From: Ferrovibrio sp965278975
GTDB taxonomy: Bacteria; Pseudomonadota; Alphaproteobacteria; Ferrovibrionales; Ferrovibrionaceae
Reading direction: 5' to 3'
DNA: 64,000 bases
Assembly (NCBI RefSeq): GCF_965278975.1
Contig: NZ_OZ257126.1
Span: forward strand, 3,348,001 to 3,412,000
The notes under the pieces are model-generated. The model did no database searches, was not told where the DNA came from, and worked only from the letters and a program-made list of their open reading frames with translations. The translations under genes were made by a program, and so were the position numbers. The stretch's first letter is position 1; each line of letters begins with the position of its first letter. Positions 16,919 to 24,711 of this stretch are shown one piece after another.

Positions 16919-17676
16919 CGGTACTCACGGTTCTCGGCCTGCATAAATCCTTCGGCGGCGTGCAGGCGGTGCAGAATGTGCGCTTCGATGTTGCTGCCGG
17001 CGAGTTGCTGGCGCTGATCGGCCCCAATGGTGCCGGCAAAAGCACCTGCTTCAATATGCTGAACGGCCAGCTCAAGCCCGATAGCGGCGAGGTGATGCTG
17101 CATGGCCGCAGCCTGATCGGCATGGCGCCACGCGATATCTGGCGCCTGGGTGTGGGCCGCACCTTCCAGATCACCGCCACGTTCAATTCCATGACCGTGC
17201 GCGAGAATGTGCAGATGGCCTTGCTGTCATTCAACAGGCAATTGATGAGCCTGTGGCGCCCGGCCAATGCGCTGTTCCGCGATGAGGCCATGGCGCTGCT
17301 GGAGCGTGTCGGCATGGTGGATCAGGCCGAGCGGCCCTGCGGCATCCTGGCCTATGGCGATCTGAAGCGCGTCGAACTCGCCGTTGCCCTGGCCAACCAG
17401 CCGACCCTGCTGCTGATGGATGAACCCACCGCCGGCATGGCGCCGAACGAGCGCCTGGCGCTGATGGACCTGACGGCCCGCGTGGCGCGCAAGGATGGCA
17501 TCGCCGTGCTGTTCACCGAGCATGACATGGACGTGGTCTTCGCCCAGGCCGACCGCATCATCGTGCTCAACCGTGGCAAGCTGATCGCCGAGGGCAGCCC
17601 GGCGGATGTGCGCGCCAATGCGGAAGTGCAGGCGGTATATCTCGGTTCCGGCGCCACCTTCGCGGAGGCCCACTGA
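16915..17676 (+). CDS. ABC transporter ATPase (LivG type)
   Basis: ATP-binding subunit of 253 residues from the ATG at 16915, which overlaps the permease stop by 4 bp. Motifs are Walker A GPNGAGKS, a shortened signature region LAYGDLKRVELAVALA typical of LivG, Walker B LLLMDEPTAGM and the switch histidine in LFTEHDMD. The insert following the Q-loop (GRTFQITATFNSMTV) also matches LivG. It pairs with the LivF-type ATPase, whose ATG overlaps this stop codon by one base. Confidence 0.93.
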   Translation: MTVLTVLGLHKSFGGVQAVQNVRFDVAAGELLALIGPNGAGKSTCFNMLNGQLKPDSGEVMLHGRSLIGMAPRDIWRLGVGRTFQITATFNSMTVRENVQMALLSFNRQLMSLWRPANALFRDEAMALLERVGMVDQAERPCGILAYGDLKRVELAVALANQPTLLLMDEPTAGMAPNERLALMDLTARVARKDGIAVLFTEHDMDVVFAQADRIIVLNRGKLIAEGSPADVRANAEVQAVYLGSGATFAEAH

Positions 17677-18377
17677 TGCTGAGTATTAGCGGGCTGAACA
17701 CCTTCTATGGCCGCGCCCATATCCTGGCCGATCTGGCGCTGGAGGCGCGGCGCGGCGAAGTGGTTGTTCTGCTGGGCCGCAATGGTGCGGGCAAATCCAC
17801 CACGATGAAATCAGTGATCGGTCTGGTGGCGGCGCAGAGCGGCGAGATCAGCTTCGAGGGCAAGCGCATAGACAAGCTGCCGCCGCACCGCATCGCGCAG
17901 CTTGGCCTTGGCTATGTGCCGGAGGAGCGCCGCATCTTCACGGATCTGTCCGTGATGGAGAATCTGGATATCGGCCGCCAGGCACCGCGCAGCGACACGC
18001 CGACCTGGACGCCGGATCGCCTGTTTGAACTGTTTCCTAATCTCGGCCGCATGAAGGATCGCCCCGGCGGCCGCATGTCTGGCGGCGAGCAGCAGATGCT
18101 CACCATCGCGCGCACGCTGATGGGCAATCCGCGCCTGATCCTGCTGGATGAACCGTCCGAGGGTTTGGCGCCGGTGATCGTTGAGCAGATGGCCAAGACC
18201 ATCCTGCAGCTCAAGGCCGAGGGCCTCACTGTGCTGCTGTCTGAGCAGAATCTGCATTTCGCCCAGCTGGTGGCGGATCGCGCCTATATCATCGAGAAGG
18301 GCCGTATCCGCTATCAGGGCACCATGGCGGACCTTTCCCAGGATGCCGCCGTGCGTGAACAGTATCTTTCTGTCTGA
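17676..18377 (+). CDS. ABC transporter ATPase (LivF type)
   Basis: Second ATP-binding subunit, 233 residues. Walker A GRNGAGKS, signature MSGGEQQMLTIAR, Walker B LILLDEPSEGL and the H-loop variant LSEQNLHFA are all present; the SEQN replacement of the histidine motif is normal for LivF. The start overlaps the LivG-type stop by one base (TGATG). Together with the 13738, 15023 and 16915 products it forms a complete high-affinity importer. The hydantoinase A gene starts 11 bp downstream after a GAGGAG. Confidence 0.93.
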   Translation: MLSISGLNTFYGRAHILADLALEARRGEVVVLLGRNGAGKSTTMKSVIGLVAAQSGEISFEGKRIDKLPPHRIAQLGLGYVPEERRIFTDLSVMENLDIGRQAPRSDTPTWTPDRLFELFPNLGRMKDRPGGRMSGGEQQMLTIARTLMGNPRLILLDEPSEGLAPVIVEQMAKTILQLKAEGLTVLLSEQNLHFAQLVADRAYIIEKGRIRYQGTMADLSQDAAVREQYLSV

Positions 18378-18388
18378 GGAGTAGCGGC

Positions 18389-20425
18389 ATGGCCTGGACC
18401 GTCGGCATCGATGTGGGCGGCACCTTCACCGACCTGATCGGCATCGAGCCGGAGCGCGGCCTGGTGTCGCTGGCGAAAGTGCCGACCACGGTGGAGAACC
18501 AGGCTTTCGGGGTACTCGCGGCCCTGGACAAGGCCGGCATCGCGCTGGCCGATACCGCCACGATCGTGCATGGCACGACCACGACCACCAATGCGCTGCT
18601 GGAGCGCAAGGTGGCGAAGGTCGGCCTGATCACCACCAAGGGTTTTCGCGATAGCTTGGAACTGGGCCGCCGCACGCGCCCGACGCCCTATGGCCTTACC
18701 GGCCATTTCGAACCGCTGGTGCCGCGCCAATGGCGCCTGGAAGTGCCTGAGCGCATGGATGCGGATGGTAATGTTGTCGTGCCGCTGGATGAAGCGGTTT
18801 TCCGCAATGCCGTGCAGGAGCTGAAGCAGGCCGGCTGCGAAGCCCTGGTGATCCATTTCCTGCACAGCTACATCAACCAGAGCCATGAGAAGCGCGCGCT
18901 GGAAATCGCCGCCGAACTCTGGCCGAACAGCTATGTTACCGCCGGCCATGAACTGCTTTCCGAATACCGCGAGTATGAGCGCGGCACCACGGCCTGCGTC
19001 AATGCCAGCGTGCAGCCGGTGCTGCATCGCTACATGCAGCGCCTGGATGGCGAATTGAAGCAGCGCGGCTTCGGGCGTGACCTGCTGGTGATGCAGGGCA
19101 ATGGCGGCACCATCGCCGCCAGCATCGTTGCCGAAACAGCCGTCAACACCGTGATGTCCGGCCCGGCTTCCGGTGTCATGGCGGCGGCCTACACGGCGCG
19201 CGCCGCCGGGCTGCCGAATGTCATCACGTATGATATGGGCGGCACGTCGTCCGATGTCGGGCTGATCCAGGATGGCGTGCCGCAGGTCTCGTCGGAACTC
19301 GAACTCGAATATGCCATGCCGATCCATGTGCCGATGGTGGATGTGCATACCATCGGCGCCGGCGGCGGCTCGCTGGCCTTTATCAATGTTGCCGGCATGC
19401 TGCAGGTCGGCCCGGAAAGTGCCGGCGCGCGGCCCGGCCCGATCTGCTATGGCCGGGGCGGCACGCGGCCCACCATTACGGACGCCAATCTGGTGCTCGG
19501 CCGGCTCAATCCCGATGGCCTGCTGTCGGTGGACAACAAAGTCTCGCTGGATGATGTGCGCGCCGCCATTGCCTCGCTGGGCCAGCCGCTCGGCCTGGAT
19601 ATGGAAGCCACGGCGGCGGCGATCCTGCGCATCGCCAACGACAAGATGGCCAATGCCATCCGCATGGTCAGTCTGAGCCGTGGCCATGATCCGCGTGATT
19701 TCGCGCTGTTCGCCTTTGGCGGCGCCGGGCCGCTACATGCCGCAGCCCTGGCGCGTGAACTGGGTATCCCGAAACTGCTGATTCCGGCCCGGCCCGGCAT
19801 CACCAATGCGCTCGGCTGCGTCGTTGCCGATCTGCGCCATGATTATGTGCGCACGGTGAACAAGCCGGTAGCAGTTCTCGATCCCGGCCTGGTGAAGGCC
19901 GTGCTGGAGCAGCAGATTCAGGAAGGCCGCGACACCATCGCCCGCGATGGCGTGGCCGTGGATGAAATCCAGGTGCTGCATTCCGCCGATATGCAGTTCC
20001 AGGGCCAAAGCCATCTGCTCACCGTGCCGGTCGCCAGCCTCGATATCACGCGCGAGGCATTGCAGGCCGCCTTCGAGGCCGCCTATTGGCAGCGTTTCGA
20101 GGTTGAACTGCCGGAAATCCGTGCCCAGCTGGTGAACCTGCATACCGCCGTGATCGGTCGCCGCCCGCAATTGTCTCTCGACCGCCTGCTGGCGGCAGAG
20201 CCCGCCGCCGATGTGGCCGGTGCGCGAAAGGGCCTGCGGAAAGTGTGGTATGATGCCGGCGGCTGGCAGGATACGCCAGTTTACGATCGCGAACGCCTGC
20301 CGCGCGGCGCCAGCTTCACCGGCCCGGCGATTTGCGAACAGCTCGATACCACAGTGGTGATCGATCCCGGCAATAGCGTGCATGTCGATGCCCTCGGCAA
20401 CCTGATCGTTTCGGTGACGCCATGA
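18389..20425 (+). CDS. hyuA: Hydantoinase/oxoprolinase subunit A
   Basis: A 678-residue HyuA-type ATPase subunit. The family includes ATP-dependent N-methylhydantoinase, 5-oxoprolinase, caprolactamase and acetone carboxylase, which activate a carbonyl by phosphorylation. The sugar-kinase-like phosphate loop DVGGTFTDLIG is at residues 8-18, followed by IVHGTTTTTNALLER. Later blocks are TYDMGGTSSDVG, HTIGAGGGSLAF and FAFGGAGPLHA. Length fits the HyuA group. The B subunit starts inside its stop (ATGA). In this operon the pair would be well suited to ATP-driven hydrolysis of the lactam formed by ring reduction (inference). Confidence 0.92.
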   Translation: MAWTVGIDVGGTFTDLIGIEPERGLVSLAKVPTTVENQAFGVLAALDKAGIALADTATIVHGTTTTTNALLERKVAKVGLITTKGFRDSLELGRRTRPTPYGLTGHFEPLVPRQWRLEVPERMDADGNVVVPLDEAVFRNAVQELKQAGCEALVIHFLHSYINQSHEKRALEIAAELWPNSYVTAGHELLSEYREYERGTTACVNASVQPVLHRYMQRLDGELKQRGFGRDLLVMQGNGGTIAASIVAETAVNTVMSGPASGVMAAAYTARAAGLPNVITYDMGGTSSDVGLIQDGVPQVSSELELEYAMPIHVPMVDVHTIGAGGGSLAFINVAGMLQVGPESAGARPGPICYGRGGTRPTITDANLVLGRLNPDGLLSVDNKVSLDDVRAAIASLGQPLGLDMEATAAAILRIANDKMANAIRMVSLSRGHDPRDFALFAFGGAGPLHAAALARELGIPKLLIPARPGITNALGCVVADLRHDYVRTVNKPVAVLDPGLVKAVLEQQIQEGRDTIARDGVAVDEIQVLHSADMQFQGQSHLLTVPVASLDITREALQAAFEAAYWQRFEVELPEIRAQLVNLHTAVIGRRPQLSLDRLLAAEPAADVAGARKGLRKVWYDAGGWQDTPVYDRERLPRGASFTGPAICEQLDTTVVIDPGNSVHVDALGNLIVSVTP

Positions 20426-22107
20426 CCCAGCTTGATCCCGTTACCCTCGTTGTGATCCAGAACGGCCTGCAACAGGTCTGCAACGAGATGGACCTGGCTT
20501 TCTGCCGTGCCGCCTTCTCGCCGGTGATCTCGGAAGCTCTGGATCGCTCGGATGGCATCTATCACCGCGATACCGGCGAACTGATCGCCCAGGGCGATCT
20601 CGGCCTGCCGGTTTTCGTCGGTACCATGCAGTTTTCCACCCAGGCCGTGATCGAGCGTGCGCGCAATCCGCAGCCGGGCGATATCTATATCGTCAACGAT
20701 CCCTATCTGGGCGGCACGCATCTGATGGATGTGAAATTCGTCAAGCCGTTCTTCTATCAGGGCAAGCTGTTTTCCTGGCTCGCCAATACAGGCCATTGGC
20801 CGGATACCGGCGGCATGGTGCCGGGCGGCTTTTCGGCCAATGCCACGGAAGTAGAGCAGGAGGGCCTGCGGCTGCCGCCGGTGAAGCTCTACAAGCAGGG
20901 TGTGCTGGATGAGGAAATCCTCTCCATCATCCTCAGCAATATCCGTATCGCCGATCAGCGCATCGGCGATATCAAGGCTCAGGCGGCCGCGTTGTCGATT
21001 GGTGAAAAGCGGCTGACGGCTCTACTCGACCGCTACGGCGCCGATACCGTGGAGGCGGCGATTGCCGAATTGAAGGCGCGCGCGGCGCAGCAGATGCGTG
21101 CGCGTATCAGCGCCATTCCCGATGGTGTCTATCGCGGCTCGGCGGTGGTTGATTCCGATGGCGTGGTGGATGAGCCGCTGCATATCGCCATGACCGTGAC
21201 CAAGCAGGACGATGAACTGCATTTCGACATGACCGGCTCCAGCCCGCCCTGCAAGGGGCCGATGAACTCGGTGCTGGCCACCACCAAGTCGTCGGTCTAT
21301 CTGGCGGTGAAGCATATCTTCCCCGATGTGCCGATCAATGCCGGCACCTTCGAGCCGCTGAAGATCAAGGACCCGGACGGCACTTTCCTCTATGCCAAAT
21401 ACCCGCGCCCGGTATCGGGTTGTGCTGCGGAAGTCAGCCAGCGCATCGCCGAGGCGGTGTTCAATGCCCTGGTTCAGGCGATGCCGGATAAGCTGTTTGC
21501 CGCGCCGGCCGGCACATCGGGCAATCTCGCGCTCGGCGGCTTTGATCCGGCGCGCAACCGCGCCTATGTGATGTACGTCATCTCCGGTGGCGGCTATGGC
21601 GGCTGGCATGGCGGTGATGGCATCAGCAATGGCTGCTCTACTATTGGCATTTCCAAGACCACGCCGATCGAGGTGATGGAACAGTATTATCCGGTGCTGT
21701 TCGAGGAATACTCGCTGCATGAAGGCTCGGGCGGCGCCGGCAAGTATCGCGGCGGTTTCGGCGTCAATTACACCATCCGCCTGCGGCGCGGCGAGGCGCG
21801 CGCCTCCATGGTGATGGACCATGGCCGCACCGGGCCGCGCGGCGTGCTGGGTGGCGAGGATGGCGGCCTCAACACCGTGCTGATCGAGCGCGACGACAGC
21901 GGCCAATACATCCCGCCGCATCTCTCCAAGGACCAGGATATCGCCATCAAGGTCGGCGACCGCGTGCGGGTTTCCACGCCCGGCGGCGGCGGCTATGGCG
22001 AGCCCGCTGAACGCGACGCTGCCGCCATCGAGCGCGATATCGCGCGCGGCTATTACACGCGCGAACAGGCCGAGGCGCGGTTCGGGCGGCGCGCCGCCGC
22101 CGAATAA
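20422..22107 (+). CDS. hyuB: Hydantoinase/oxoprolinase subunit B
   Basis: A 561-residue HyuB-type subunit, the hydrolytic partner of HyuA. It opens with LDPVTLVVIQNGLQQVCNEMD, and carries the expected VNDPYLGGTHLMDVKF, NTGHWPDTGGMVPGG, HFDMTGSSPPCKGPMNS and the C-terminal TPGGGGYGEP. Histidine and aspartate residues in these blocks are the likely metal ligands in the family. It is translationally coupled to HyuA and followed after 3 bp by an unknown gene. The pair lacks any feature that names its substrate. Confidence 0.92.
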   Translation: MTQLDPVTLVVIQNGLQQVCNEMDLAFCRAAFSPVISEALDRSDGIYHRDTGELIAQGDLGLPVFVGTMQFSTQAVIERARNPQPGDIYIVNDPYLGGTHLMDVKFVKPFFYQGKLFSWLANTGHWPDTGGMVPGGFSANATEVEQEGLRLPPVKLYKQGVLDEEILSIILSNIRIADQRIGDIKAQAAALSIGEKRLTALLDRYGADTVEAAIAELKARAAQQMRARISAIPDGVYRGSAVVDSDGVVDEPLHIAMTVTKQDDELHFDMTGSSPPCKGPMNSVLATTKSSVYLAVKHIFPDVPINAGTFEPLKIKDPDGTFLYAKYPRPVSGCAAEVSQRIAEAVFNALVQAMPDKLFAAPAGTSGNLALGGFDPARNRAYVMYVISGGGYGGWHGGDGISNGCSTIGISKTTPIEVMEQYYPVLFEEYSLHEGSGGAGKYRGGFGVNYTIRLRRGEARASMVMDHGRTGPRGVLGGEDGGLNTVLIERDDSGQYIPPHLSKDQDIAIKVGDRVRVSTPGGGGYGEPAERDAAAIERDIARGYYTREQAEARFGRRAAAE

Positions 22108-22110
22108 GCC

Positions 22111-22920
22111 ATGCTGGCGGAATTGCTGCTCAGTACCATGGTGCGCTGCGAGCCGGCGGCTCGCCAGCTTGGCTATGGCCGCGCCCAGGTCGGTCTGTGG
22201 TCGCGTTCGCGCCGCTGTGCCAAAGCCTGGGCGCCGCATCATGCCGAAAGCCGCGCTTTTGTTGAGAGCCTGCTGAGCGATCTGCCGCAGGGTGGCACCG
22301 CCTGGGTGCTGGGCGCCGGGCTGCTGGATGATCTGCCGCTGCAGGCCCTGAGTGCGAAATTCGACCGCGTGCTGCTGGCCGATATTGCCTGGCTGCCGAT
22401 GCAACTCTGGCGGCTGAAGCGTTTCCCAAACCTTGAGGCGCGGCAGTTTGATGTCAGCGGCCTGGTGCCGGCGATGCTTGAATGGCGCCCCGGCAAGCCA
22501 TTGCCCGAGCCGCAGCCCGAGGCCTTGCTGGCGCTGGATGCGGCCAGGCCGAACCTGGTGCTGTCGCTCAATCTGCTGTCGCAATTGCCGCTGCTGCCAC
22601 TGGAGAAGCTGGAGCGGGCAGGGCAGTCCTTCGTTATGCGCCAGGCTTATGGCCGCCGCATCGTCGCGGCGCATCTCGCCGGTCTGCGGCTGCTGGATTG
22701 TCGCGTCGGACTGGTCAGTGAGCAGCGCCGCATTTTCCGCAACCGTGCCGGCGAAGTGGTGATGTCGGAATCGGCCCTGTTCGATGTCACGCCGCCGGTG
22801 GCCGAGAAGGAATGGGGCTGGAATCTGGCGCCGCTGGGCGAGATCGACAATCAGACCGCGCTGGAACTGCGCGTATTCGCGAGTCGTGACCTGGGCCGCG
22901 ATCTCAGCATTACACCATGA
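22111..22920 (+). CDS. Unknown protein, possible Rossmann/methyltransferase-like fold
   Basis: A 269-residue protein that I do not recognise. It is cytoplasmic, without signal peptide or membrane segments. The stretch GTAWVLGAGLLDDLPL followed by FDRVLLADIAW resembles motif I and the post-I acidic residue of class I methyltransferases, and LVLSLNLLSQLPLLPL could be motif IV. That likeness is by eye only. It starts 3 bp after HyuB and ends 12 bp before a convergent gene, so it is the last gene of the hydroxylase operon. Leucine-rich composition is otherwise ordinary for the region. Confidence 0.75.
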   Translation: MLAELLLSTMVRCEPAARQLGYGRAQVGLWSRSRRCAKAWAPHHAESRAFVESLLSDLPQGGTAWVLGAGLLDDLPLQALSAKFDRVLLADIAWLPMQLWRLKRFPNLEARQFDVSGLVPAMLEWRPGKPLPEPQPEALLALDAARPNLVLSLNLLSQLPLLPLEKLERAGQSFVMRQAYGRRIVAAHLAGLRLLDCRVGLVSEQRRIFRNRAGEVVMSESALFDVTPPVAEKEWGWNLAPLGEIDNQTALELRVFASRDLGRDLSITP

Positions 22921-22924
22921 AGCC

Positions 22925-22942
22925 GAAACGCTTTAGCGTTTC
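22925..22942. terminator. Short palindrome between convergent genes
   Basis: GAAACGCT-TT-AGCGTTTC forms an 8-bp stem that spans the gap between the end of the heterocycle operon and the end of the minus-strand coiled-coil gene. It may end transcription from both sides. There is no clear T-tract. Confidence 0.45.
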
Positions 22943-23427
22943 AGGGTAACGCTCTCGATCACGAAGCCGCGCTCGGGCGGATATTTGCGCAACATCTTCT
23001 TGCGCACGGCATCCTCGTTAGCGGCGGAGACTTCCTCATGGTTGATCTCGGCCCATTTGTCGTCGAGGTTGCGGTGCTTCTGGCCCATCATATGGGCGCG
23101 GCGGACTTCCTGGTTGAACACGGCGACGTTGAAAACCTTGTCATCCGGCGCCGGCGCGGTGATCGCAACAGTGGCCAGGCGTTCCAGCTTGATCACCTGG
23201 GCCTTAAGCTCGAAATTTTCCTTGGTGAGTTCCGCGATCTTCTTCTGCGCGTCCTTGGTCAGCTTTTCGAGCTGGTCCAGGCGTTGCCCGCGCCTGATTA
23301 CCTCGGCCGAGTTCCACTCATAGGCCATCACCTGGCGGCGATGCGCAGCGTTGATCTGCATTGCGATAAAGAGGGCGCCGGGGATGCCGATGAGCAGCGC
23401 GGCGAGGATGAGCCAGAATTCCGTCAT
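22933..23427 (-). CDS. Membrane-anchored coiled-coil protein of unknown function
   Basis: A 164-residue protein with one N-terminal membrane helix (MTEFWLILAALLIGIPGALF, residues 1-24). An Arg/Lys-rich helix and a heptad-like coiled coil follow (QRLDQLEKLTKDAQKKIAEL, then KENFELKAQVIKLERLA, residues 45-85). The C-terminal third is charged and contains DDKWAEINHEEVSAANED. The ATG at 23427 is preferred over an upstream in-frame start because the membrane helix begins there. No known family is recognised. It converges on the heterocycle operon and is not obviously part of it. Confidence 0.72.
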   Translation of the reverse strand: MTEFWLILAALLIGIPGALFIAMQINAAHRRQVMAYEWNSAEVIRRGQRLDQLEKLTKDAQKKIAELTKENFELKAQVIKLERLATVAITAPAPDDKVFNVAVFNQEVRRAHMMGQKHRNLDDKWAEINHEEVSAANEDAVRKKMLRKYPPERGFVIESVTLKR

Positions 23428-23571
23428 GCGGGAATTCTGGCGGGTTCCTGCCGCCAGAGCAAGAAAATCACCCGCTCGCACTGCTAGAACAACAACTTAC
23501 ACAATCCACGCGGTTGTCCTGCCGGCGGTCTTGACCTTGGCCAAGGCCTTGTTTAATAAGGCGCCCATTGC

Positions 23572-23649
23572 GGCGGGAGTAGCTCAGTTGGTTAGAGCAC
23601 CAGATTGTGGCTCTGGGGGTCGCGGGTTCAAGTCCCGTCTCTCGCCCCA
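23572..23649 (+). tRNA. tRNA-His (GTG)
   Basis: Full cloverleaf with acceptor GCGGGAG pairing to CTCTCGC, D-arm AGCTCAGTTGG, anticodon loop TTGTGGC (anticodon GTG) and T-loop GTTCAAGTC. The encoded G at position -1 faces discriminator C, as required for histidine tRNA, and CCA is encoded. Confidence 0.96.
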
Positions 23650-23717
23650 ATTTTTCTCAAATACATGAATTTTGGGGGCAATCGGGTTTCGGCCCGGTGC
23701 CTGGGGAAGCCGGCGTC

Positions 23718-24275
23718 ATGAGCAAGGCCTTCACCAAGGAATCCACCGGCGACGAAGCCGACGACGAGGCCGAGGCCGGTCCGGCGCTGCCTGTTGGGGC
23801 AAAAAACTACATCACCCTCGAAGGTCTCGAACGGCTGCGCGCCGAACTGAAGCAACTGCGTCAGGTCGAGCGACCCAAGGTGGTAGAGGTGGTGTCCTGG
23901 GCGGCGGGCAATGGCGACCGCTCCGAGAATGGCGACTACATCTACGGCAAGCGCCGGCTGCGCGAGATCGACCGCCGTATCCGTTTCCTGCTCAAGCGGC
24001 TGGAAATCGCCGAGCCGGTCGATCCGGCACTGCAGAAGAACCGTGATCAGGTATTTTTCGGCGCCACGGTCACCTATGTCGACGAACAGGATATCGAGCG
24101 CACGGTGCGGATCGTTGGTGTGGACGAAGCACGCATCGAACGGGCAGAGATAAGCTGGGTATCGCCGGTGGCACGCGCACTGATCAAGGCACGGGTCGGC
24201 GATACGGTGGAAATGCGCACGCCCCTGGGCCGCGAAAGCCTGGAAGTACTCGCTATCCGCTATGAAAGCAGCTAG
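23718..24275 (+). CDS. greB: Transcription elongation factor GreB
   Basis: A 185-residue Gre factor that rescues backtracked RNA polymerase by stimulating transcript cleavage. After a short acidic N-terminus (GDEADDEAEAG) come the coiled-coil arm YITLEGLERLRAELKQL and the conserved SENGDYIYGKRRLREIDRRI, where the acidic tip residues DRSENGD correspond to the catalytic loop. The YIYGKRR variant is typical of GreB rather than GreA. The C-terminal FKBP-like domain ends LGRESLEVLAIRYE. The ATG at 23718 is used because the frame upstream crosses the tRNA. Confidence 0.92.
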   Translation: MSKAFTKESTGDEADDEAEAGPALPVGAKNYITLEGLERLRAELKQLRQVERPKVVEVVSWAAGNGDRSENGDYIYGKRRLREIDRRIRFLLKRLEIAEPVDPALQKNRDQVFFGATVTYVDEQDIERTVRIVGVDEARIERAEISWVSPVARALIKARVGDTVEMRTPLGRESLEVLAIRYESS

Positions 24276-24339
24276 GCGCCGCTGCTGCGCTCGTATAGCT
24301 TAGAGATGTGGTGTTCAGGGGTTGATCAGGGGGAAACGC

Positions 24340-24711
24340 GTGGCGCGTATTCTGCTCGTGGAGGATGACGATCTCGTCTGCCGCAGTTTGCGGATGACAT
24401 TGGAAGCCTATGGCCATGCGGTGCAGAGTTTTGCCGATGGCCGCAAGGCGGTGGAGTTGCTGCGCCAGCAGGGCGGCTTCGACGTGGTGATCACCGATAT
24501 CCTTATGCCGGACATGGATGGGCTGGAGCTGATCCGGGCGGTACGCAGTCTGGCGCCAGATATCCGCGTCATCGCCATGTCTGGCGGCGGCCGTCGCGGC
24601 AATCAGGATTTCCTGCAATTCGCCAGTACTTTCGGCGCCGATGTCGTGCTGTCCAAGCCGTTCACCGGCGAAGCCCTGATGGACACCCTGACAGAAATAC
24701 TCAAGCCCTGA
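24340..24711 (+). CDS. Single-domain response regulator
   Basis: A 123-residue stand-alone receiver domain. It has the acidic pocket VEDDD near the start, the phosphoacceptor in VVITDILMPDMDG, a threonine/serine switch region (VIAMSGGG) and the conserved lysine in LSKPF. The GTG at 24340 is chosen for the GGGGGAAA immediately upstream; a TTG at 24322 is the alternative. It has no output domain, so it would act by phosphotransfer or protein contact. Its 3' end overlaps the convergent sensor kinase gene by 11 bp. The nearby kinases are plausible partners (inference). Confidence 0.88.
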   Translation: MARILLVEDDDLVCRSLRMTLEAYGHAVQSFADGRKAVELLRQQGGFDVVITDILMPDMDGLELIRAVRSLAPDIRVIAMSGGGRRGNQDFLQFASTFGADVVLSKPFTGEALMDTLTEILKP

